Below, one piece after another: positions 1 to 11,300 of a stretch of DNA of 64,000 bases. A program made the translations under genes and the position numbers. Source of the DNA: Paulinella micropora (taxonomy: Eukaryota > Cercozoa > Imbricatea > Euglyphida); the NCBI GenBank assembly GCA_009731375.1, contig BJOX01000326.1, positions 132,808-196,807 on the forward strand, in the 5' to 3' direction. Below the pieces are notes generated by a model. It was not told the DNA's origin, ran no database searches, and saw only the letters and a list, made by a program, of their open reading frames with translations. The number at the start of each line of letters is the position of its first letter. Position 1 is the first letter of the stretch.

Positions 1-58
<58 letters not shown>

Positions 59-211
59 AGCGCTGGTTCAAAGGGAAGTTGTGCCTTTTCAGAAAGAGAA
101 GAAAGCTCCAAAACACTACCACATGTTACATGTAGGTAGTAAGTATATATATATATATACATATATATATATACATATATATATATATCGATAGATAGAT
201 AGGTAGGTAGG

Positions 212-277
<66 letters not shown>

Positions 278-420
278 TTCATAACAATGATCTGATTAGG
301 TACATCAACATTCTGCGAGTAATTTTATTCGTTTTATCATACAAATTATTAAATCCATGAATGAACGACGTATTAATTTGTTACTTCATTCATTAATTAT
401 TCTTATAAATATCTCAATAG

Positions 421-452
<32 letters not shown>

Positions 453-477
453 CATCTTTCCATCTTTCCATCTATCC

Positions 478-516
<39 letters not shown>

Positions 517-518
<2 letters not shown>

Positions 519-548
519 AACAGCAAGACCGATGGCAAGGTTGCTGAC
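517..548 (+). repeat. Conserved core 1 at a TATC-to-GATA switch
   Basis: A 32-bp non-microsatellite core containing GCAAGACCGATGGCAAGG. A TATC array ends at its left edge and a GATA array begins just to its right, so the two arrays form a long inverted repeat. The same core recurs at 821, 1221 and 1788. Confidence 0.85.
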
Positions 549-562
549 TAGATAGAAAGATC

Positions 563-634
<72 letters not shown>

Positions 635-657
635 CATAGACAGACAGACAGATAGAT

Positions 658-969
<312 letters not shown>

Positions 970-1018
970 ATATCTGTATATCTGTATATCTATCTGTCTG
1001 TCTGTCTGTCTGTCTATG

Positions 1019-1071
<53 letters not shown>

Positions 1072-1116
1072 GTATCTATGTATCTATCTATCTATCTATC
1101 TATCTATGTATCTATG

Positions 1117-1161
<45 letters not shown>

Positions 1162-1162
1162 C

Positions 1163-1220
<58 letters not shown>

Positions 1221-1222
<2 letters not shown>

Positions 1223-1252
1223 AATAGCAAGACCGATGGCAAGGTTGCTGAC
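1221..1252 (+). repeat. Conserved core 3 at a TATC-to-GATA switch
   Basis: Short form of the core, almost identical to the copy at 517 and in the same context: TATC on the left, GATA on the right. Confidence 0.85.
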
Positions 1253-1321
<69 letters not shown>

Positions 1322-1684
1322 GAAATATCGACTAATGTCAGAAAAAAGGAGCTTCTGATTTCGTCATCCAAGGAAGTCTGTGGGTAAAGTATTAACCCGA
1401 TGCCCAGCTAAGCCGTGATGTTTGCACGGAAGGGACTGATACAGGCAATACCAAAGCTCCCTAGTACCAGGCGGGGCCAGGGCTCGTTCCAAAAAGCGCC
1501 CCTTGCAGAACGAGCTCCCACCTCCATTACAGAGGGCCCAGTAAGCAGATGGAGTTTCGAGACTGTTCGACAGTCTAGTATAAACCGACAGAGCACTGTG
1601 GGTTTTATTCCGGGCTCAACAAGCGAGAAAGGGCACCCTGAGGGAACAGGATTGTGCTTCCCGTCGCTATTTCGGCAGATAGAT

Positions 1685-1758
<74 letters not shown>

Positions 1759-1787
1759 GTAGATAGATAGATAGGTAGATAGATAGA

Positions 1788-1844
1788 TAATAGCAAGACC
1801 GAAGGCAAGGTTGCTGACGATGAGGCAGACCCACACCACCCAGT
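1788..1844 (+). repeat. Conserved core 4, extended form
   Basis: Extended form like the copy at 821 (GACCGAAGGCAAGG, then the GAGGCAGACCCACACC segment). It closes a GATA array and is followed by unrelated GA-rich DNA rather than TATC. Confidence 0.8.
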
Positions 1845-1972
1845 TTGATCCACCCATCTATATAGAAATGTAAATGATTGAAGAAAGGATAGGAGAGGAG
1901 AGAGGAGAGGAGAGAGGAGTAGGAGAGTGGGAGAGTAGGAGAGGAGAGAGGAGAGAGGAGAGAGGAGAGGAG

Positions 1973-2003
<31 letters not shown>

Positions 2004-2101
2004 GATGATGATGATGATGATGAAAATAAAACGAGAGGAAAAAGAAATGAGGACGGAAGGAAAAATAAATTTTCAGTTGAAAATAGATAGATAGATAGAT
2101 C

Positions 2102-2159
<58 letters not shown>

Positions 2160-2160
2160 C

Positions 2161-2229
<69 letters not shown>

Positions 2230-2293
2230 TATAGATAGATAGATAGATAGATGGATGGATGGATGGATGGATGGATGGATAGATGGATAGATG

Positions 2294-2334
<41 letters not shown>

Positions 2335-2403
2335 GTAGGTAGGTAGGTAGGTAGGTAGGTAGGTAGGTAGGTAGGTAGATAGATAGATAGATAGATAGAT
2401 AGA

Positions 2404-2413
2404 NNNNNNNNNN
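2404..2413. other. Assembly gap (10 N)
   Basis: Run of N inside the GATA array; the length is probably a placeholder. Confidence 0.99.
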
Positions 2414-2526
2414 TCTGATACAGAGATAGATAGATGCCTGCCTGCCTGCCTTTCTTTCTTCTTTCTTTCTTTCTTTCTTTCTTTCTTTTTTTCCATCCAT
2501 GCATCCATTCATCCATCCATCCATCC

Positions 2527-2583
<57 letters not shown>

Positions 2584-2779
2584 GGAGGCCATGGCTTTTC
2601 AAGCTAAGCCACACCCATAGATTAAACATATCTATCTATCTATCTATCTATATCTACATAGCTAGCTAGCTAGCTAGCTAGCTAGCTATCTATCTATCTA
2701 TCTATCTATCTAGCTAACTAGCTAGCTGCTAGCTAGCAAGCTAGCTATCTAGGGGTAGGTAGGTAGGTAGATAGATAGA

Positions 2780-2917
<138 letters not shown>

Positions 2918-2935
2918 TAAATAGATAGGTAGACA

Positions 2936-3152
2936 GAATTGTTTTCCCTCTCTCTCTCTCTGAACGATTTCAATAAATATCACACCTACTTACGTCTGGT
3001 GTGCGTCTAGCATGCGATGTGATTTTTCTGTGAGATGTTGATATACAAATTTTAACAGTGTGTGAGAAAGACTTGAGAATTTGTATGCAAGGTGCACACT
3101 GTTTAACAGAAGTTTTGGGTTGCTCAACATGCAGACTTTGTTGATAACTTCT
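2936..3152. other. Unique flank left of the Polinton
   Basis: About 215 bp of non-repetitive, AT-leaning DNA between the microsatellites and the transposon. No ORF or RNA is recognised. Confidence 0.6.
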
Positions 3153-3158
3153 TAAGGA
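3153..3158. repeat. Polinton target-site duplication, left copy
   Basis: TAAGGA directly outside the left inverted repeat. The identical hexamer lies directly outside the right repeat at 28015-28020. Six base pairs is the usual Polinton/Maverick duplication length. Confidence 0.9.
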
Positions 3159-3417
3159 AGTAGTTGATAACCTAGATCTCGGCGAGAATTTTATCAAATT
3201 CTAGCCTTCGTTCTAGGTTTTTAGGGTTCCTGTTGATAATCAATACAAAGCATCAAAAATCAATCAATTTCACTACTATAGATATTACAAAAGCACACTT
3301 ATCTGTATATATTATTAGTTTCTCCGTATCCCTCGAAAACCACGTGATAACATTTTAGCCGTCTATAGTGCCACCACTTAAAGGTCCATTATCACTTTCG
3401 CCTTTCGCTCTCTCTTA
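3159..3417. repeat. Polinton left terminal inverted repeat
   Basis: 259 bp matching the reverse complement of 27662-28014 with a few substitutions. The right copy holds roughly 94 bp of extra AT-rich sequence in the middle. The end of the integrase gene (stop at 3378-3380) lies inside this repeat. Confidence 0.92.
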
Positions 3418-4409
3418 GAAGTCCGAATGTTTTCCTGTTCTATTTCCTCCCGCTTTAGCAGTTCTTTAGTCTTTTTCTCTTTAATAACTTCTTTAGTTTG
3501 CTCCTTCATATCTTTTCTTCATCAATCGATTTAATAAAATCATAAATCTCTTGGATTTACCAACTTGTCATTATTTAATATTAACTTGAATCCAGACCGG
3601 CCCTTGACTTTATAAATAATCTTACTGAAAGTTTTCCCACCTCTGGAGAAAACATTTCTTTTGTTTTCTTTTCTTACACTATCACCAACTAACATTAAAT
3701 TCATCTTTTAAATTATCCCTTGTTATCACTTGTTTATTTTTGTCTCTTCCAAAAAATACTTCAACTGGTTTAGCCTGAATAACTCTATGCAGTTTATGAT
3801 TATAAGCATTCACTAAGTCTTGAATATAACTGATCCAGTCAAAATTATGATTTATTTCAAATAAAAGGTCAAGCCATCTCCTAATACTTCTTATTACTCT
3901 ATCGACAACTGCAAGGGCACTATAATCACCAACTTCAATTACATCGTGTTTAATTCCATGTTCAATAAAATAATCGCGGGTCACTTCTTTATATTCACCT
4001 CCGCTGTCAGTAGTAATTGATTTCTGTTTATATTTGATTGATTTTCAATCATAATAAACTTATTTCACTGTTTTATTTTTTAATAGAATGATTATTAAAT
4101 ATCTGCTATGACAATCTATCCAAACAAGCATCCAAGCATAGCCCTTATTTCCTTTCTTATCTGTTATCTTACTCATATCCGCTAAGTCAAGAAAAACTTA
4201 GTCTAATGGTTTATCAACCCATATAATATCGTGTTCCATATTTTCAGGTTCTTTTTCTGGTGGTGAATTTCAAGTGCTTCTTCTTCTTTTGTTTTAACTA
4301 CTTCCCCCGTATGTGTCTTCTGTATTAATAACTGAATGTTTATGGTCCATATTATATTATATATAAGATAATACACTATGATATTTTTCCTAGGGTAGGA
4401 AGAAAACAT
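3378..4409 (-). pseudogene. Polinton rve-family integrase, broken
   Basis: Retroviral-type integrase that would insert the element. Read on the minus strand, a first Asp block (LDLADM) lies near 4190, TTDSGGE near 4006 and VVDRVIRSIRR near 3900. Thirty-four residues separate the second Asp from the third acidic residue, which is Asp rather than the usual Glu. A C-terminal SH3-like region (VGDSVR, SRGGKTFSKIIYKVKGRSG) occupies 3545-3690. A charged tail ends at the stop at 3378-3380, inside the inverted repeat. The best uninterrupted part is 3682-3984. Several TAA/TGA stops and frame changes upstream and downstream mark it as a pseudogene. The N-terminal limit is uncertain. It diverges from the methyltransferase gene, with a TATA-rich spacer at about 4345-4375. 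Confidence 0.85.
4345..4376. promoter_or_regulatory. AT-rich divergent promoter candidate
   Basis: TATATTATATATAAGATAA between the minus-strand integrase and the plus-strand methyltransferase. TATA-like stretches also lie just before the fibre, capsid, second structural and polymerase genes, so this may be the element's promoter style. This is inferred from position only. Confidence 0.4.
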
Positions 4410-4598
4410 TTATTTTTTAAAGTAATACTTCCATTAATACCAACTCACAAAATTTATGTGGAACCTTTAGTCTGTGCTAGAAGCATATTTAGAAAAAAAG
4501 AAGCAGCCGATTTGGACGTCATCAATGATTTTGATGAAGATATTTATTACGTATGGAAAGATATGAAAAAAGTTTCGGCTGAAACAATTAATAGATAT
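4378..4598 (+). pseudogene. D12/Dam-type DNA adenine methyltransferase, 5' part
   Basis: N-terminal part of an N6-adenine DNA methyltransferase of the D12 (Dam) family. The open frame begins around 4378 with PRVGRKH, the usual opening of the family. It is followed by YVEPL and then the block where the SAM-binding FxGxG motif is expected. That block reads LVCARSIF, so the glycines are lost. INDFDEDI follows, the family's second conserved block. A clean ATG in frame is not visible: the ATG at 4377 is one base out of frame. The frame stays open to 4598, where the LTR retrotransposon begins. It resumes after the element at 15222 when one copy of the 4-bp duplication is removed. This part is pseudogenic both by insertion and by the altered SAM motif. 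Confidence 0.8.
4595..4598. repeat. Retrotransposon target-site duplication, left copy
   Basis: ATAT before the 5' LTR, matched by ATAT at 15218-15221. A 4-bp duplication restores the disrupted methyltransferase frame, which supports 4 rather than 5 bp. Confidence 0.85.
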
Positions 4599-4835
4599 TG
4601 TAGGCATCACCCCCCGGATAGCCGGTAAAAAATACCTTTTCCTTGTGACAGGTGCACCAGCTTGTTTTTCAGTATTATTTGTCCGGATTGGACCTGATGC
4701 CATTTTATTCCTGGTCTGTTGCCGTTTTCCTTTTTGGCTTCACTGAGCTAATACAACGAGACATCATTCTCATTCTTGAGGACTGTGTTTGGTTGTATTA
4801 CCGACTTTTTACGAGCTATCGTTGGGGGCATTACA
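4599..4835 (+). repeat. 5' LTR
   Basis: 237 bp beginning TGTAGGCATC and ending GGCATTACA (TG..CA). Direct repeat of 14981-15217. Confidence 0.95.
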
Positions 4836-4837
4836 TT

Positions 4838-4857
4838 TGGAGTCCACATCACTAGGG
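4838..4857 (+). promoter_or_regulatory. Candidate minus-strand primer binding site
   Basis: TGGAGTCCACATCACTAGGG begins two bases after the 5' LTR. TGG at the start would pair with the CCA end of a tRNA. The matching tRNA is not identified. Confidence 0.55.
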
Positions 4858-5621
4858 TGATTTCTTTCTGCTTTGCCACACAGGCAACAGAGTGAATTTT
4901 CACTGACCTGTCTCACACGGGGACGTCAGACGAAAACAAATACTCCAACACAGCTCCCTCATAACTCTTTCACAAAACAAATAATTTGATTGGTCTCAAG
5001 CAGGTGTCTCGTACCCTCTAGCCCAATCAGTATCTGTGTGCTCACAAGGAGACATCAGATACAAACTCTCTGTCGTTCTTGCTGTTCTCACACAGAGACC
5101 AAGAAGAAGGAGGTGGACAGAAGAGTGAAGGAACACACACAAAACACAAACAAGCATAGGGACAGGAGCACAACACTCTACCCTTCTAGTTTGTGCATTT
5201 ATCTGCATTATCTCACACATACGTCAGAGTATTTTTGCAAATCTCTGATCGTTTTCTAAAGGTAGGTCTGAGAACCTATCCGACCGACTGTCGACTTCTC
5301 AAGGAGAGCTTTTCTAGCTTCTCTATTACTATCTGTGTGTAGGTCCAAGTGCCTCATACTAGATACAATATAGAAAAGAAGGAGGAGAAAGTAATCTGAG
5401 TAAGGAGAACAAGAAATCGGAGAAAGTCTCAAAGACTATTTTTCTCAAACAAAAACAAACATACAAACAGTGTTTCATAGAGGACAGGGAATCTTATCCT
5501 ACCCTCTCTATTAGTTTCTCTCTTCACTAGTCAATCGACTGAAGGAGGAACAGAACACAAACGAACAAAAACCAAACATAGGAGCTGACACTGTCCTCCT
5601 GTTGATCACTACTACGACATC
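4858..5621 (+). other. Retrotransposon 5' leader
   Basis: About 760 bp between the primer site and the gag start. Small ORFs in several frames show no recognisable domain. It presumably holds leader and packaging sequence. Confidence 0.6.
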
Positions 5622-8318
5622 ATGTCGACAGAGACCGCCGAAGTGAGTGAATTCTCGGAGGCAGATCAAAGAAGAGAAGAAGAAGAAGCAGGAGGAGGAG
5701 GAGGAAGAGGATTGAATGAAGGAGGAGGAGGAGGATTGAATGAAGGAGGAGGAGGAGATGAAGGAGTAGGAGGAGGAGTAGAAGAGGGCTGGGATGATGA
5801 AGGAAGATATGGAGGAGACGAAGATGAAGGAGGATTTGAACAAGAAGAGACGGGAGGAGGAGGAGCATATGGTAATCCCTTACCACCTGCCTACACGGGA
5901 GGAGGAGGACGAAAAATGATCGACTTGATTCATAGTGATGGAGAGGAGATCACAGTGGAGGAACAACAGTGGGTGCAAGACCACTATGACCTCACTAAAG
6001 AAGAGTTTGATAACAAGATGGGGGTAGAGAAGGATACCTATGTGTGGATCCCTCAGGATCAAAGAAGAGAGAAAAGTCGTGCTAAAAAGGATGTCTATAT
6101 CCTATTATCAAACACAGCACAGCTCCTCGGCAAACTGGTCTCTGATCCAGAAGAGAGAAAGAAGATACAGCATATCAAGTTTGGGGACACACACACCCAC
6201 CTTGAATTACTCGATGCTATCTTTGGGGTGTACACTCAAACCCTGATTTGGGAACGTACATACGGCCCACGATGTGAGGGTTACCTCCAGTACACAAACC
6301 CAAGAGCAACGGCCAGATTCCTCGCGACTGGTCAGGAGGCAGTCGATGTAACAAAAATGAAGACCAATCTGGGTTCGAAAAACTCGAGTGGCATATTTCA
6401 TTTTTTTACAATGGAAATAAAGGCCTTGGAGGAGGGGAAGGCAGAGATGGAAAAAAGCATTAAGGCAGCAGGAGAAACTCATCCTGTGATTGATGAGTTA
6501 GAGAAGACCGACAGAGTTCTGACCAAGATCAGACTGTTGATGGGTGCGTTACTGCACAAGGAGGCATGGAAGAGATGGATTCCTACCAAGGATCACTCTG
6601 TCCTTAAATCACTTAGTAACGCACCACCGGTCGCCAACAAAGCAGGTGTTGACCAATATGTGGAGAAATATAATTTTCTCAGATCTGCTTCTGAATTGGT
6701 GGCCTTTATCACTCATGCTCAAAAGCTGGTGATATCTGAGAAGAAGAAGGCGAAAGAGAATGAGGAGTTCGAGAAGACGATGAGACTGGAAAGAATGAAA
6801 GCAAAAGTGAGTGGTGCAAAGACACACCCTCCGACATATTTGACCCCACCAGCTCCTGCCCCACCAGCCCCTGCACCCTCGGGCTCAACTACGGTGGTGG
6901 TCACAAACACGGAGAAGAAGGACAGACAGAACATCATAAATGCCTTCAAGGGGAAGAAAGGAGGAGTGGCAAGTCTCATGCTATATGCCAAGACGAGCTC
7001 AGACAAAGACTCTGATGCTTCGCTTTTGAGCAAGCTCAAAGAGATCAATGCCTGCATGAAGGCTTTTCCTTGCGACGAAACGCAGGAATACGAGGCCCTT
7101 GTTACTGTTTTTGACCAATCTCTAGTCTCGGAGGGATTTGATCTGACACAGTACAAGTTTTTGAGAAAGAAGGAGGAGATTAAGAGAAACAATGCAACAG
7201 GCCTAGACGCTCAGTGTGAACTGGCGGTGGCCACACTCATTTCATATTTTCAATCTCATGGATACCAGCATCTCTGCACTGGTACTCTCATAGGATTTGA
7301 AATCTTTGAGACAGTGGCGATGAGTTTGAGGAGTGCTGTTGGCTTGGCGGCGACCCTTACGGAGGTAGTTTCCTCCTATGGGCTATTCTATGGCCGCAAG
7401 TCGATCATCCTCTATTTCTTTTCGGCGTTACACACAGTTAACCCGAGTAAGCTTACTCAGCTCATACAACAATGCTCGACGTTTAGCTCAGTGAAGTCCA
7501 AGAACTTCCTCGAGACACACGTGTTCGAAAATACGGTTCAAAGCGTTGCTCCGTCAGCACTGTTTCAAGAAGTGATGAGTGCATGCTCAAACATGGACTC
7601 GCTCACGGAGGCACATACGGCACAGGCAGGCGGTGTACCTGTTGGCGCACAAGCCACGTACACAAACAGAGTTGCCGGTTGGAAGAGACAGAGAGAGCCA
7701 GACCTGAAGACCGCATGTTGGAGGTGGTTCGCGGGCTTGCAGTGTAAGGCACAGATGGAGAACAGAGACTGCTCTTTCAATCATGATAGGCAGAACCCAA
7801 CAGCAAGGGCAAATTTTCTGAGCAGGACGGAAGGCAAGGAACCGGGCCTTTTCAATATGCTTCAGATTGCCGCTGTGAACGAAGGTTGGTATGCCAATAT
7901 GTGTGATGATGAGGAGTTACGAGAGGCAATCATTACCTACATGAAGAGGATGAAGGAGAAGAAGGAGGAAAGGGAGAGACAAAAGAACTTAAAGGCCTCT
8001 CAAAGAGGACGAGAAGGAGGAGCAGGAGCAGGAGGAGGAGGAGGAGGAGGAGGAGGAGGACGAGGACGAGGAACATGGAGAGGAGCCTCGAGGTGGCAGG
8101 GAACCCCTCAGAGAGGAAGAGGAGGAGGTCGGGGATATACCCCTTATGGAGGGAGAGCTGTTCGAGCTCCAGCCCCCCCACCCAGAGGAGGAGGAGGCTC
8201 GTGGGCAAGCTCCAACCCGAATTTCGGTCGAGCTCAGGCCTACAACACTGCCTCGGAGACCGATACGTCATCCTACCCGGACACTACTCAAGGTAATCGT
8301 TTCGAGGTGGTGGAATGA
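5622..8318 (+). CDS. gag: Gag polyprotein with CCCH-type finger and RGG tail
   Basis: An 898-residue structural protein of the retrotransposon. The N-terminus (residues about 15-100) is a Gly/Glu-rich low-complexity region. A long helical, charged middle part follows, probably the capsid region. A Pro/Ala linker lies near residues 405-425. Near residue 700 is a Cys/His cluster, C-x8-C-x8-C-x3-H (CWRWFAGLQC..CSFNH). This resembles a CCCH finger rather than the CCHC knuckle usual in Ty3/gypsy. The C-terminus (about 790-860) is RGG/Gly-rich, as in RNA-binding proteins. The ATG at 5622 starts the open frame and follows a stop-rich leader. The frame ends with UGA at 8316-8318, directly in frame with pol. 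The protein is unusually long for a Ty3/gypsy Gag. The role comes from position and composition; the CCCH call is by eye. Confidence 0.85.
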   Translation: MSTETAEVSEFSEADQRREEEEAGGGGGRGLNEGGGGGLNEGGGGDEGVGGGVEEGWDDEGRYGGDEDEGGFEQEETGGGGAYGNPLPPAYTGGGGRKMIDLIHSDGEEITVEEQQWVQDHYDLTKEEFDNKMGVEKDTYVWIPQDQRREKSRAKKDVYILLSNTAQLLGKLVSDPEERKKIQHIKFGDTHTHLELLDAIFGVYTQTLIWERTYGPRCEGYLQYTNPRATARFLATGQEAVDVTKMKTNLGSKNSSGIFHFFTMEIKALEEGKAEMEKSIKAAGETHPVIDELEKTDRVLTKIRLLMGALLHKEAWKRWIPTKDHSVLKSLSNAPPVANKAGVDQYVEKYNFLRSASELVAFITHAQKLVISEKKKAKENEEFEKTMRLERMKAKVSGAKTHPPTYLTPPAPAPPAPAPSGSTTVVVTNTEKKDRQNIINAFKGKKGGVASLMLYAKTSSDKDSDASLLSKLKEINACMKAFPCDETQEYEALVTVFDQSLVSEGFDLTQYKFLRKKEEIKRNNATGLDAQCELAVATLISYFQSHGYQHLCTGTLIGFEIFETVAMSLRSAVGLAATLTEVVSSYGLFYGRKSIILYFFSALHTVNPSKLTQLIQQCSTFSSVKSKNFLETHVFENTVQSVAPSALFQEVMSACSNMDSLTEAHTAQAGGVPVGAQATYTNRVAGWKRQREPDLKTACWRWFAGLQCKAQMENRDCSFNHDRQNPTARANFLSRTEGKEPGLFNMLQIAAVNEGWYANMCDDEELREAIITYMKRMKEKKEERERQKNLKASQRGREGGAGAGGGGGGGGGGRGRGTWRGASRWQGTPQRGRGGGRGYTPYGGRAVRAPAPPPRGGGGSWASSNPNFGRAQAYNTASETDTSSYPDTTQGNRFEVVE

Positions 8319-8324
8319 CTGGAG
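8316..8324 (+). promoter_or_regulatory. In-frame UGA between gag and pol, candidate readthrough site
   Basis: UGA followed by CUG GAG. Gag and Pol are in the same frame, and the frame stays open from this stop to 14132. Pol has no ATG close to its start: the first in-frame Met is about 60 codons downstream. Translation of Pol by readthrough, as in gammaretroviruses, is the simplest reading. Confidence 0.65.
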
Positions 8325-11300
8325 GGGGAAGAAGAGAGGAAGGAGAAGACTGTGAAGTTTAACCCTAAAGTCACAGTGCTTTCTAATGCTGTTGTGCAGA
8401 CTGGGCCAACGCTTCCTCTATGTGAAAACAAAGATGTGGGTACACAGAGACTGCAGCCCCAAGGTAGTCTCATACCCGTTCATACAGCACGGTTACCAAT
8501 GATAACTGATGCAAATAGGAAGGCGAGACTTGCGATGGAGGCGAGGAGGCCAATGGCAGACGTATCGCCTCGGCCAAGCAAACAACCACGAACAGACTCA
8601 ATGTCTACGGTCGCGGCGGGTGGCGAGCAAAAAGACAATGTGTGTACTCAAGTACCACAAGACAATGTCGCTCAAATAGTAAACGCACCAGTACCGCAGA
8701 ATAATAAAAATGTTAATGAGGTGAAGCAGGAGGAGAAGAAGGAGGAGTTGAAAAACTTAGAGACAAGACTCCAAAATTTGGAACGTAAAGTTCTTGTTCT
8801 CGCAGCCAATATACACAGGCCCGATGCTCTGTGTTATACGGAACTTTATTGTGAAACATTGAAGACAATATTAAAAGTTGGTAATGATACGATGGCGAAT
8901 ATTAATATTGTCGGCAGGAAGTTTTTTAATCGATACCGGGACTGGGTGGACGGAAATATGAAAAAGTCAACGGGCACTCTCAAAGGAGTGAGCAGCCGGA
9001 CGGATATCACGGGAATCATCACACTGACCTTTAAATTGAAATCCGCACGAGTATACCGTATGGACCTCTATGTCGTCCCCGGTTACCACGGGTCAATATT
9101 ACTATCGTATGACCAATTGGCTACGATGGGGGCTGTGATTGATTGCGCCGCACGGCGAGTGATATATGGAGTAAAAAGAGGAGAAGAGAACGATATTGAT
9201 CCCTTCAACGCTACTGACTCTTATGAGGCTTATGAGCTGAGTCTAGCGACGGATCACAAAAAGATGGCCATCGCACATGAGGCACTTGAGGTGTACGTTC
9301 ACCCCCATGTCGTAAGACCGGATGAACTGTCCTGGACCGACAATTGGGAATCCCAAGTGTGCACTGTCACAGTTCCGACATGCCATTGGGACAAAAAGTC
9401 TATTGATGACTTAATCGAGAAGCGAAAGGAGGAGATTATATGTGTCGCACAAAGAAGCCCGTCGTTGGCGAGATTCGCGGAAGGAGTAGGAACAGATGTC
9501 CATATTACTAACGGATACTGTTTCCATGCGAAAGTAGGAGAAGAAAAAAGGGAGGCGTTTGTACCAAGGAGAACGGGGCGAATCCCGGATACTCCACCAG
9601 AAACTATTAAAAGTTTTATTACTGATTTCTGGGGTGACGAGCCCACGTGGCCGCGTTCACTGTCTGAAGTGAAGAAATGCTTACGGACTTTATTCGAAAA
9701 TAATAAGCCGTATACTATTATCCTGCCATATAATGAGAAGGCGATATGGGCGCAGGAAATAAGGGACCGGCTTATTGATCATCCTATACCGGTACCCTCT
9801 CGCAAGCAACAGCTAGTGGTGGCTTGTCGTATGGGAACTCGTGAGCAGAGCAGTGCATACAAGCGGAAGCTCAGAGACCTCGACAAGTTGAAATTGATAC
9901 CGCAAGCATTCACATGCTTTGATGGTTTTTACACCCGTAAAGCTCCTTTGCAATACGCGAGACTCATTGACATGCTGGTGGAGCTCGGTAAAGATGATGA
10001 GCCGGACACGGTCACGTATGAAAAGACGGGCCTAGATGATGTCTCGGAAGAGGACTTAGGCTTGGAGGAGGACAGAGAACCCCTCAAGCAGCATAAGCAG
10101 ATGTCTGATGAAGATTTTCAAGAGGCGGCGCGGAAAATATTGGAAGAAGGAGTAGGCACGGAGAAGGAGAAGGAGCTTTTAAAAGCCAAATTAGAGGCGA
10201 ACAAGGAAATTTTTGACCCTCCACATGCAGGTGGTGTCAAGCCTGAAGATTTCACTGCGGTTATTTACAAAATACCGGGTGCGGAGCCGTCACCGGCACC
10301 ACGAAGGGCGAATTTGAGTATACATGAGGCGAAGATAGCGGAGGAGCTAGCAAGACAGCTGCTCAATGAGGACTTTATTGAGAGATCAACATCTCCAATA
10401 GTCTCACAACCGAGAATAGTGCCGAAGCCAGGAGGAGAATGGCGCCTGACAGTTAACTATGCTCGTGTTAACAAGGTGCTGGAGGAAGAGAGAAATCCTC
10501 TCCCGACATTAGAAGAAGGAAGGAGAGTACTGCGGAATGCAAAATTCTATTCGGTCATTGACCTTAAGAATGGCTTCTGGCAGATACCACTGGAGGAAAA
10601 GTCCAGATGGCTGACGGCGTTTGTGGTGGGTATGGAAATATACCAATGGAAAGTGCTTCCGATGGGCCTCAAGCAAGCCCCAGGACTTTTCCAGAAGGCG
10701 ATGCAGAAGATGTTGAGCAGTCAGTACGATGATTTGTCTGACGGTGGCTTTATGAGAAGGCGGGGACAGAAGGCGGGAGAATATGCATTTTGCTATATCG
10801 ATGACATTATCGTATACTCTAACACAATGGAGGAGCATATCGATCATTTGTCCGATATATTCAGGCGCATCGGAGCTTTTGGCCTGAAGTGCAATCTAAA
10901 GAAGTGTCAACTTGCCAAGACGAGTGTGACATACTTAGGGTACGAGATCTCCCATAATCGAGTCTCGATATCCAAAGAGAAGAGGGAGGAGATTATGAAT
11001 CGACCGATACCGAAGAACCGCACTGAATTGCACTCATTCCTTGCGATGGCGCAATACTATAGCCAGTTTATACCCGATTGGGGTGCAACACGGGCTAAAG
11101 TGGAGAAAATGATAGATTTTGGAGACTTTGAGAAGTGGGACGAAGAGGCTTTGCAAGCGTTTCATGCGCTCAAAGATCTCATTTACAAAGACCCGAAAGA
11201 CGGAGGACTGGTGTTAACGATGCCCGACTTTACGAAACAATTCGTAGTCGATACAGACGCATCTAAGTTTGCGATTGGGGCTGTATTACAACAAGAGGAT

